From Bromus sterilis (Eukaryota > Streptophyta > Magnoliopsida > Poales > Poaceae), in contig OX465598.1 in the NCBI GenBank assembly GCA_950022295.1, positions 7,316,001-7,380,000 on the forward strand: DNA of 64,000 bases, given 5' to 3'. The notes beneath the pieces were generated by a model. That model was not told where the DNA came from. It did no database searches and saw only the letters and a list, made by a program, of their open reading frames with translations. The position numbers were made by a program, and so were the translations under genes. The number at the start of each line of letters is the position of its first letter. Positions within the stretch are counted from its first letter, which is position 1. Below are positions 34,166 through 44,546 of this stretch, in pieces.

Positions 34166-35187
34166 GCAAATGAGCTCATGTGTCTAAAATTTTTCAGAAA
34201 TGTATTCTATGTTTGCAATTTATTTGTGCCTATGTGTGAAAATGTGCCTATGTGTGAAATTTTCAGAAAATGTATTGCCATGAGTGGAAATGTGCGTATG
34301 CAAAACATGAGTTTGGCTATATTGTTCACATATAACATGAGTTTGACTATGCAGAAAAGTAAAATAGTAGTATATTGAGGACCAAAGTGACATGAATTTT
34401 TTTAGAGAAATGTCAAGTGTGCAGCACAATGGAGTGTTAATTTGCAAACTTAAATAAAAGTAAAATTTTGTTGTATGACATATAACAAAACTACTTATTC
34501 ATCTTTATTATAACTTGTCTTAACTAAGAATATTTTGTTTGATATATTCGTCGCTTTGTTTGCTTTATCAATAGGGTAATCTCTCTGGAGTGAGGGTCGT
34601 CGGAAGTTTTGGTCCTTGATCACTCCGTTGTTCGACTACCTCCTCTACAGCTGAGGGTGAGCTAAAATCCCACCCCGTCCGTTATTTTTCTATGTCACTA
34701 GATTCCATTTTGCACGTCGAGTCGCGTAACCTAGGTGTCACTTCCCGTCCGCGAGCGTTACGCGGATAAATATGCATTAGTGGTCAACATATTATGAAGC
34801 GTAACGCTTGCGGCATTTACGGGACAGTCGCCGGATTCGTAGATTGGGTACGTTTTTCATGTTCTGCTCCGGTCTGAGTCAGAATTTCGTTAGCGCCTCC
34901 CCGTTGTTCTCCGGATGCACATCCTCTCGGCTTTTTGCCGAGACGTGTATCAGGAGAGCAGTGGGGAGGTGCTGCCGAAATTCTGTCTCGGACCGGGGTA
35001 GAGCATGGAGAACGTACTCAATCTCCGGATCCGGCGGCTGCTAGGACCCTCTATACCTATTAGAGATGTAGGTTGGTGCATGCGTTTTTCCCGGTAGAAA
35101 AATTAAAATATGATGCATCTCGTTTCATGATATTATTTGATATGAAATGCTATGTTTGTCGTTTGGCTCTCAATAAAGCAGAAGAGA

Positions 35188-38100
35188 ATGGCTGATAATG
35201 GGTGGATGTATAGTGGTCGTACTAGTGCTGTTGACAGAACAGATGAGTGGGCTTGGAAGACCACTATGGTAGTGCAGGATATAGCCCGTGGTCCAAAGAC
35301 ACTTGATCCCCGTTGCCCTTGCGTCCGTTGCAGAAACCGTCATCGCGCTAGAAAGGAGGTTATGAAACAACACCTTTGGGCTTATGGGTATATGCCGGGC
35401 TTCGTCACGACGTTCGACTTTACTCAGAATGAACGTGATAGAGTTGACGTGATGCGGCAGCGGATCGATGGCATAGAGTACGATGGCATGCGAAACTTGC
35501 TGGAGGATTTCCGTGATGCCATGCCGGAGTCTCCACCTTGTGCTGAACCAGAGGGACCGCCGGAACCGGAGCAACCGCCTGAACCACAGGATCCCGAGCC
35601 ATCCGCTAAGGCGTTCTATGATATGATGGAATCGGCTAAGAGGCCTCTGTACCCGGGTGCAAATGTTTCTCAGCTCGATACCATCTCGCAGTTACTAGCC
35701 ACAAAGCTCCAGTTCAACACGACCCGTTCATGCTTCGAAGCCGGTCTGGTAAAACATGGTAACACGTTGCCCGAAGGTCATTGCTTGCCTAAAACCTTGC
35801 ACGAATGCAAGAAAATCACGCGAGCGCTTAGCATGGACTACATAAAGATAGATTGTTGTCCAAAAGGTTGCCTTCTGTTTTGGAAACAGTTTGTGGATGA
35901 CAAGTACTGTAGCTTGTGTGGGGCCTCTAGGTATCTTGAGTCCAAGGGAGCCGATGGTGAGGCCAAGGTGCAGAAAAAGGTCCCCGCTTCGATTCTTCGT
36001 TATCTCCCATTCATAAAAAGAATCCAGCGGCTTTACATGACCTTGGAGTCTGCGAAACAGATGATGTGGCACAAGGACGGGAAGAGATACCCTGACGAGC
36101 ACGGGCGGGAAACAATGGGACATCCATCTGATGGCAGGGCATGGAAGAAGTTCGATGCAGACCACCCCGAGGAGGCGGCAGAGGCCCGACACTGCAGAGT
36201 TGCCGTATCTCTGGATGGATTCAATCCATATGGCATGTCGAGTTCCTCGTACAGCTGTTGGCCGGCGTTTGTTATTCCGCTCAATCTCCCTCCCCCAGCC
36301 TTAATGCAAAGGAATACCATATTCTTGACGCTGATCATTCCAGGGCCTGACTACCCGGGGAAGAATTTGAGTGTCTACATGCAGCCGCTTGTGGATGATC
36401 TGAACCACTCTTGGCACCACCCAACGTTGACATACGACCGTGCATCGAGGACAAACTTCTTCATGAAAGTTTGGTACCAATATTCCATGCACGACATGCC
36501 TGGGTACGCCCTATTCTGCGGCCACTGTACAACTGGTAAGTGGCCATGCCCAGTGTGCAGGCAGCTACTTGAGTTCCTTTGGCTAAAAGCGGGCAAAAAA
36601 TATTCCGCCTTTGACACGCATCGGCCGTTCCTGAGAAGAGATCGTCCGTTCAGACATGACATAAGGAACTTCAAGAAGGGCAAAGTCGTGCTTGAAGAAA
36701 GACAGATACCAACGTTCGATGGTGCAGCTGTTAAGGCCGAGCTAGCTGCTCTCGTGCGTACTGAATCCGGTGTCCCAGTATTTGACGGATATGGTAAGGA
36801 GCACAACTGGACTCATGAGGCAGCCATAACGACGCTCGACTATTACCACAAATTAGCACTTCCCCATAACATCGATGCGATGCACACCGAAAAGAATGTC
36901 GCAGAGTCCCTGTTTAACACAATCCTGAACATTTCTGAGAAGACAAAGGATAATGTCAAGGCTAGAGTCGATGTTAAGGAGCTATGTAATAGGCCGAGAC
37001 AACACATGCAGCCTCCTGAAGGCAGACGAAAAGGGTGGTTGAAGCCGCATTCGCAGTTTGTGCTTGATAAGGACCAAAAGAAGGAGGCATTCACGTGGCT
37101 GAAAAACGTCGTGATGTTTCCTGATGGTTATTGTTCGAATATGAGCAAGGGAGTCAATATTGAGAAGGGAAAAGTCACTGGGATGAAGAGTCACGACTAT
37201 CATATATGGATTGAGCGGTTGATGCCGGTGATGCTTCGAGGTTATCTCCCTAAGCATATCTGGAGAGTGCTAGCGGAGTTGAGCCATTTCTTCCGCACGG
37301 TCTGTGCTAAGCAGATATGTCCCCTGATGATCGAGAAGCTGCATGATCTAGTGTCGGAGTTGCTGTGCAAGTTAGAGAAGATATTTCCGCCCGGCTTCTT
37401 TACTCCGATGCTACATCTCATTGTGCACCTCGCAAACGAGGCACTCTTGGGTGGACCGGTGCAGTTTCGTTGACAGTTTTGTATTGAGAGAGAGTTCAAG
37501 TATATTCGGCAAAAATGTGGAAACAAAAATAAGATTGAAGCATGCATAGCTGAGCAAACTATCCTCCAAGAGATAGCAAACGCCACGACAGCGTACTATG
37601 CCGATGAAGTTCCCAGTATGCATAACCAGGTACCTCGGTACAATGTCGACGAGCCCAAGCGTGACCCCAAGCTCCTCCTCTTCAAGTTTCCCGGTGGCAA
37701 GGCCGGTGGCGCAAAACCTCATACCTTGTCCAACCAAGAGAAGGAGTGCATAATGTTCTATGTGCTTATGAACATGGGGGAAGTGGTGGACGATCAGAAG
37801 AAAAAGAGTGGGGAGGAGGAGGAGGAGGAGGTGGTGCCCAGTTACCTTAGGTAAAATGGCGACTTAATTACTTTGCAACTAATAACTCGGGTTCGTTCTA
37901 ATACGTATTTTCTCCTTCTAGCCAATTCGTGGATGAGGTGTGGCCGGGACCAACGGATCCCGATGCTGCGCAGTTGGACGCTCTTCTAAAAGGGGGTGCC
38001 TCGGGAAGAAGTTTCACGTCATGGTTCAGGGAGAAGGTAATTCGTAACCTATCCCTCTTAATTACCTGGCAACTTGGCCCTCTTGTTACACGTAACTAAT

Positions 38101-38907
38101 GCACGATTCGTACTAAACTTGTAGGGAGCTGATCCCGCAGTGATGATGTCAGATGAGTTGAGATGTGTCTCCCAGGGTTTTAACAGTAAAGTCAACATGT
38201 ATGAGAAGTATGATGTGAATGGGTATCGCCTCCATACAGAGGGCCACCAAAATAGTCGACCGGGTGCCAAAACTATAAATACCGGGGTCTTCACCAAGGG
38301 ACAAGATGACTTTGATTACTATGGAAGGTTGCAGAACGTATACGAGCTGACGTTCAACACTGGGCCCGTAGAACTCAATCTCGTTGTGTTCAGATGCCAC
38401 TGGTTCGATCCACGCGATGGACAGAGAAATACCCCTTCCATCGGGTTAGTTGAAGTTAGGCCTTCAAGCACCTATAGCGGATCCGATGTCTTTGTTGTGG
38501 CTCACCAAGCCAGACAAGTTTATTACTTGCCCTACCCATGCCAAAAATAAGTACTCCAGGGCTGGGAAGTCGTGTACCAGGTATCTCCACATGGCAAGCT
38601 ACCCATGCCGTGCGATGAAGATTACAACAACATTAACCCTCAAACATACGAGGGAATTTTCTATCAAGAGCAAGAGAACTTTGGAGACTTTGGCTTAGAA
38701 GGCCTTGAGGACCTCGAGAACGATGCAGACACCCGTGGTGAGATAGTCACGGATCTAAACGACATAGATATGCTCACCAAGGCACATGAAAATGAAGAGC
38801 CTCAGAGTGATGATGATGACGAGCCTCCCGACGCTTTATACACACGTGATAGTGACAGTGATGAAGAGCCTCAGAGTGATGATGATGATGATGATGATGA
38901 GTATTAG
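35188..38907 (+). pseudogene. tnp2: CACTA TNP2 transposase with two in-frame stops
   Basis: Three exons: 35188-37850, 37922-38036, 38125-38907, all with GT-AG borders and matching phase, 1187 codons in total. Start taken at MADNGWMYSGR because the SWMY-type N-terminus is conserved and an acceptor-like CAG lies just before it. The order is: transposase-associated domain with CPCVRCRNR; TNP2 core (about codons 280-480: DGFNPYG, CWPAFVIPLNLPP, PGPDYPGKNL); DUF4218-like region; then a DUF4216-like region (FRCHWFDP, WEVVYQV). TGA at 37471-37473 replaces an expected Trp, and TAA at 38548-38550 breaks the last region. The C-terminus is a Glu/Asp-rich tail with two EEPQSDDDD repeats. In the family it cuts and joins the element ends; this copy cannot give full-length protein without readthrough. 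Confidence 0.93.
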
Positions 38908-39132
38908 TATTTATGTTGAAGAAAAGATGATGTTGATGATATTACTATGTATCTCCACCGTGACAATGATGAGTCTCCACCGTGCGAGGATCCCGATGCT
39001 CAGAGTGATGACTAGGGACAAGTATTAGTATTTATTTTCATCTTAATTGCGTTGCGTCTTTATGCTTCTTAATTGCATTGCTTCTTTATGCTTAATTGTT
39101 TTCTTTTTTCTCAATGCAGGTGATTGGCCAAT

Positions 39133-41654
39133 ATGAGTAGTGGCAAGGCATCACCTCAGTCCTTGCTTCAGGGGTTAAAGAAGACGAAGAGTGGAAGAGC
39201 AACCACCTCACGGTACGCTGCCGAGGAGGTAGGAGGAGGAGGAGGAGGGGATGTAGGCCGAGGACGAGGTCGACGTCCCCCGAGGTCGGACCGAGGAGGT
39301 ACATTGCATCTTCCACTCTTCTTATGCTTGGTATTTATTTTTCAACATGCTTCTTAATTGTTTACCTTATCCGATTGCAGGAGTTCGAGGACGAGGTCGA
39401 GGACGAGTGCGAGGTACCGTCCTTCTGAGTGACATACCCTCCGCTTCTGGCGACGTGGCTTCGCAGTCCGCGTTCTCAGAGTCTGGAGACGAGGAGATGG
39501 AGTCTCGAGGAGACGAGGAGATGGTGACTGCAGAGTCGGGGCCGTCGAGTACGTCGACGAAGAAGGCCAAGGTCCGTGGGGAAACAGAAGTCCCTCAGGT
39601 GGAGCCTGCCCCGGAGGATCGGATCCTCATTTCACCTGCCAGCCAGGAGTAAGTGGCTATAGTTTCATTTTGTTGACAACAACTTGGCATGTACTAATGT
39701 TTGATTCTTGTGCAGCAATTGGCATCATCCTGTGGGCGCTCGAGTCCCTGGCTGCATGCTTGGAGCTATTGTTAGGAAGTTTTGGCCAGGCTTCTACACC
39801 ACCGATGACGGCACTCAGAAGCTAGCCACGACTTGGAAGCACTACGAGCTCGCGGCTTGTCCCCCCTACGGGAAAGCTTCTGACGCCGTGATCCACAAGT
39901 TTTGGGTAAGGCAAACTCATGACTCTCACATTTTTTTGTTCATAGTTCATGACCCCGACATGCTAACTCATGAATCTCAAACTTTTTTGATGCATGATTG
40001 TAGAGATTCTATAGGGTGATTCCGGAGGAGCAGGAGGCGGCGAACAAGACTTTGCGGAATCATTGCAAGAGGATATGCAATCAGCAGTTCTATAACCAGG
40101 GTAATACTGCCAGGAGTCAATACAACACGGCGGTATCGGGCAAGTCGTTGCCGAAGCATGAGATAGTCAAGTCACGAACGACGATGACCGCGGAACAGTA
40201 CGACGAGGTATGTAAATTGTCGATGAGATTCTATGTTGATGCTAAGTTGCAATTGCAGTCATTTGTTCTTCACATGGCTATTGGTTTTTCAGGTTAGGCC
40301 CGATTGGGCGTTTGGCAAGGAGGATGCATGGAGGGCGTTGACTGCGAGGTGGCGCGGGGAAGACGAGGAGTGGAACGCCTTGAGCCAGCGGAACAAGGCG
40401 AACCGCGGCAGCGGGGGGACACACCGGGCGGGAAACCTCGGCAGCCAGCGCTACAAGGCCAAGCTGGTATGCACACACATTTATTTTCCCTCACGCCTAT
40501 TCCTACTTGGTACTCATAACATATCTTTGGCGATGCAGGAGGAGAAACTAGGGAGGCCCGTCGCCTCATATGAGTCGTGGGATTCGATGAGGATGAAGAA
40601 TCCCGATCTGTCCCAGCCTCAGCCCCAGCTTCCCGAGTACTTCGGCACTGCCAAAGAGGACGGTGCTAAGTACCTCGAGGCGATGATCGCTTTTAACCCG
40701 GAGCTGGAAGACCCTAGAACCGCGGAGCCCGACGAGAGAGCGGTGGTTGTGTCGGGGGGAGGCCTTCAGCACGGCCGTCTGAAGGTTATGGACAAGATGA
40801 TCCCGCGCACTCCCACTTTGAGCCTCACGCGGATCAAGGCTACCCTCGGCGCTGACGACCCCGCACCGCCTCCTCGACGACGGCCTTCCCAGCCTGGCTA
40901 CGATGTAAGTTTCTCTCATTTCCATCCCTTCTCTGACAATACTACTTTCTCAGTGGCTTAGTTGATGAGATGGTCCAATTTATGTAATTGTAGGCTGCTT
41001 TAGAGGCGGCCTACAAGGCCCACAACGACAACTATTTGCTGGAGCTTGCGCAGTGGAGGCAGAGAGCAGAAATCCACGAGGCGTGGAAAGAGGAAAAAGA
41101 AGAGGTAAGTTCCAACCAATCTTTTTGCAAAAGATGACAAGTCTCACTTTTCATACTTTTGTGCAATGCCTGACATGTTAACTATCTTGCAGGCTATAGT
41201 CAGGGCTCTTCGTGCGGGAGTGCAGCCCGATATACCGGACCGACCTCCTCGACCCGGGCTTAGGCCAGAGTATTTCTCGAAGGATGAGTTCGCCAACAAC
41301 ATCTACTACGCCGGCTATACCCCGGTAATTTATTTGCCCAATCAACTTTTACCGCTTTCATGTGCCTTGGCGGTTGCTAACTATTGCTCAAACGTGTAGG
41401 GAACGCAAGCCTCCGGGACTGGACCCTTTGGTCGTGCTGGTGCCTCGCCGTCGTCGTCCCGCGCGGTCACACCGGTGCACCCTGGTCCCGGTGGTGGTGG
41501 TGCCTCGCGCGAGAGCACTCCGGTTCATGGTGGCGTGGGATCACCTGCTTCCGGTGCTGATTCGACGGCGCCTCCGCGTCGTCAGTCGCCTATGCTCACG
41601 CGCAGAGACCTCGGTCTCTCCGGCTCGACTCCCTCTCCGGACGCGACGAGCTGA
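39133..41654 (+). CDS. CACTA second-gene protein (TNPA-like, Ptta/En-Spm)
   Basis: Nine exons: 39133-39298, 39381-39648, 39716-39905, 40004-40207, 40293-40466, 40539-40904, 40994-41104, 41193-41324, 41400-41654. All borders are GT-AG, phases join, and 621 codons are open to TGA at 41652. Residues about 40-70 are Gly/Arg-rich (GRGRGRR), then an acidic Ser/Glu segment. The central conserved part follows (WHHPVGARVPGC, TTWKHY, RPDWAFGKEDAWRAL), as in the Ptta/En/Spm plant transposase family. The C-terminus has a coiled-coil-like segment (YKAHNDNYLLELAQWRQRAE) and a Ser/Pro/Gly tail. The family protein binds the subterminal repeats to assist TNP2. An upstream acceptor (39119-39120) implies a further 5' exon, maybe shared with TNP2. 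Confidence 0.85.
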
Positions 41655-41964
41655 GGATGATGCTACGGCGGCCGGGTAGATGTCTCTTTGTAGATATGTT
41701 TCTTCTATTCGGATGTTGTTATACTGCGTATGCTATACTATGTAGCTTGTGCATGTTTGGACTTGTTATGTACCCATACTATGTATCTTAGCTTGGATGT
41801 TTGATTGTTGTTATGCTATCTATGGATACGATGTTTCGGTAAATGCTCAGGTCGATGTGAATGTGCTTATATCAGTGCCTGTAAAGCTCTATAATAATCT
41901 AGAATATATTATGTATTTGTTGGAATTTCTATACGCAGGGAAATTTTAAAAACAAAAAAACAGG

Positions 41965-42439
41965 AAATACGGCGTAGGCTGTGCCATTTGGCACAGGATA
42001 AGGCCTACGCCGACGGCCTGGCCGTCGGCGTAGGTCCTCGGCCCAGGTCACACGAGGGGGCGACGCGTGGCCTGCCTGGGAGGGAACCTACTCCGACGGC
42101 CTGGCCGTCGGCGTAGACCCCAGGCCCGCCCACCCCACAGCTTGCCACGTGGCTGTCTAAGCCGACGGCCCGGCCGTCGGTAGAGGGCGACCAGGCCTAA
42201 CGGCCGTTAAGCCCAGTGTGGAGCCCACTGGCTCTACGCCGACGGCCGCAAAAGGCCCGTCGGCGGCCCGTTTACGCCGACGGCCTGCGCTACGCCGACG
42301 GCCTTTAGGGCAACCCCGAGGGAACCCTGGCCCGACGGCTATACGCCGACGGCGGCCGTCAGGGTAGGCCTACGCCGACGGCTTTAGGGCCTACGCCGAC
42401 GGCAGCCGGCCGTCGGCGTACTGCCTACGTCCCATAGTG
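41965..42439. repeat. Right subterminal GCCGTCGGCGTAG repeats of the CACTA element
   Basis: Dense direct and inverted copies of the same motif as at the left end, running up to the terminal CCCATAGTG. Several adjacent opposite copies form perfect short palindromes (GACGGCCTGGCCGTC). Confidence 0.92.
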
Positions 42440-42892
42440 ACGTGCCGAACATGATGAAACCCACTATTTTGATTCATTATTAGCAGCACTCGTTATGAGA
42501 CAACCGCTACTAGTCACTAGCAGAAAAAAGGTTATCCTAACTTTAATTGTTGGAACCAAATTCAATCCAAGTCCCTGCTATTTTCTTTAAATAGTGTTGG
42601 TGTCTCACTTTTTCGTAAGCCAACTATAATGGGTTAATGTTGGCGTGCCGTACAAAATTCACGTCACTAATATATGTGGTCCAACAATCAGCTCCGGCGC
42701 AAGTTAATGCTGACGTGTGATTTTTTGCCACGCCAGCAATATCATACATACGGACTAAATGTAACTAAGCCAAACGTTTGTATATTAAAAAAAATTGAAT
42801 TAAATATTATTGACGTGTGTTATACGTGCACGCCATCAATAATAATGTAATTCCACCCCACTGTATTTTTTGAAAATTAAACTAGCTTTATT

Positions 42893-43680
42893 AACCATCA
42901 AACACGCTTACATCGTTTGCTAATAACAAGGATAGATAATCAGGCGGCGTGTCCACCCACAGACTTGGGGGATCAACTCGGCCTCTTTTCGCTAGCTCGT
43001 GAGCAACAAGGTTATTTTCTCTAAAGCAATGTATGAGAGATAATTTCCTGAAGTCACGAATGAGTAGACGGCAATCTTGTAGTATAGGGGCTGCTACCAT
43101 TCAATAGCCCGTGTCTTGTTGGATAGCTTCCACCACACTCAGGCTGTCGGACTGAACATGCAGGTTTTAACATCCCCTAGAAAGCGCAAGCATCAGACCT
43201 TCCCGCAGTGCTCCCGCCTCAGCAGAGACTACATCTGCCACATGTTCAATTTTGCCTGTGCTTGCCGCCACAAAGTACCCCTTTGAGTCCCGCAGAACCA
43301 CTCCAAAAGACCCTGAATGTGAGACATCATCAAAGGACGAGTCACAGTTCAGCGCCACGGTACCTGAGAGTGGTCTTTTCCACCCACCAATTCTGCTATT
43401 AGTGGTTTTTGAATTCACTGCCCGGATAAAATTCAAAGTTGTAGCATAAATCGCTGCCGCCGATCTTGTGGTATTCTGGACCTCCTCTTGGCGCACGATC
43501 AAGCGGCGCTGCCACCAGATAAACCAGCATCCGGTTAGTATAAGTTCGCTGGTTTTGACCGAATCCATTACCAATGCTTCGAATTTCTCTTCGCATAGGA
43601 TCTGTTCCAGAATCTCTCCGCCAGAGCAATCCGACCTGAGAAGCGGTCTTATCATTTCATGCAGCCCTAGAGCCTTCCAT
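42893..43680 (-). pseudogene. LINE RNase H-region fragment
   Basis: On the minus strand the reading from about 43655 contains CWFIWWQRRLIVRQ and ALNCDSSFDD, SGSFGVVLRDSKG and EAGALREGLMLALS, then breaks with a stop at 43167. It continues in another frame with LIHCFRENNLVAHELAKRG to a stop at 42891. This is the zinc-binding and RNase H end of a plant LINE ORF2, 5'-truncated, with one frameshift. A short A-rich tail (about 42868-42890 as T-rich on plus) follows. Confidence 0.8.
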
Positions 43681-43849
43681 ATCGCATGTGCGCGTAGATA
43701 GAAACATTACGTGGTGAAGTATAACTTATATTTGTGTTGGCTAGCTAACTACATCCATCCATAGTCGCGGTCCACCGGCTCTTGTGTTGTGTATAGCAAG
43801 CCACATTCATCCATCCACTTTTTGACGCTGCCGTCCAATTGCTCATTCC

Positions 43850-44175
43850 AGTTCAAAGGCTGCCGGCGAGCGGTGAGCAGCGTTCATCGCCGATAGCAGC
43901 GCCGGCAAGCGGCGCGCAACGCCAACAACGATAACATTGCCGGTGAGTGCCGAGCGACAACAACATCACAGGCAAGCGGCGAAGGGCGAATTCAATGAGC
44001 GGCGAGCGGTGAAGGGCGACATTATCGTCGATGAGGGACAACAGCAATGCCGACGAGTGGCGAGCAACGACAACAGCGCCGACGAGCGGGGAGCGACGAC
44101 AGCAATTCCGCCGATCGGCGACACATACACCGGCGAGCAGCGACAATAGAGTCGGCGAGCTACGACAGCGGCGAG
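43850..44175. repeat. GCCGGCGAGCGGCGAGCGAC-type minisatellite
   Basis: Imperfect repeats of about 24-30 bp built on GGCGAGCGGCGA and ACAACAGCGCCGACGAG. Frames are open on both strands through composition only. Confidence 0.7.
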
Positions 44176-44546
44176 CGGGGCCGCCATTGTATTTTTTTTA
44201 ATCTAGATATACTTAGTGCTGGCATGCGAAAAGCCCTGAATGCCAATAGCAATCTGTTTTATCTATAGCGTATAGAAAACTAGTACACCATTACTATTTG
44301 GATTACCACTGTCGTAGATGAATTGCACACCATTAATTTTTTTATCATTAGCGCAATATTACTAGCGTCTAATCCCCACACCAGCAAAGCGTTTTTTGGC
44401 ACGCCATAGACGAGCTTTTTGTAATAGTGAATTGAGCTGCTATTAGCGGTGTTTTGGCTTAGTAGGTTATTCATTAGCGGCGTTTGGGCTTCATGCTACT
44501 AGATGTAAACTACCGGTAGCGCGAACGCTCCTGGTAGGCACATTAA

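Larger units (their letters stand above)
31298..42439 (+). mobile_element. Two-gene CACTA (En/Spm) transposon, 11.1 kb
   Basis: The termini read CACTACGGGAGAGGAGGC on the left and, in reverse complement, CACTATGGGACGTAGGC on the right. The 3-bp duplication ACG lies at 31295-31297 and 42440-42442. Subterminal regions (31298-31625 and 41965-42439) carry many direct and inverted copies of GCCGTCGGCGTAG, the type of site bound by TNPA-class proteins. The interior contains, in one orientation, a TNP2 transposase gene and a second TNPA-like gene. TNP2 has two in-frame stops, so the copy is probably not autonomous. Confidence 0.96.
42515..44429. mobile_element. Non-autonomous CACTA element, 1.9 kb
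   Basis: The left end is CACTAGCAGAAAAAAGG and the right end in reverse complement is CACTATTACAAAAAGC. Subterminal words ACGCCA/TGGCGTGCC and CAGCAAT recur near both ends. Flanks are AGT on the left and AAT on the right, so the 3-bp duplication is imperfect. It contains a minus-strand LINE fragment and a GGCGAGCGGCGA repeat, and has no transposase. Confidence 0.65.

Noticed and set aside
33615..34169. Open frames on both strands in the GC-rich stretch upstream of TNP2
   Set aside because: Composition-driven Gly/Arg/Pro readings without domains; better explained as a GC-rich leader and promoter of the transposase.
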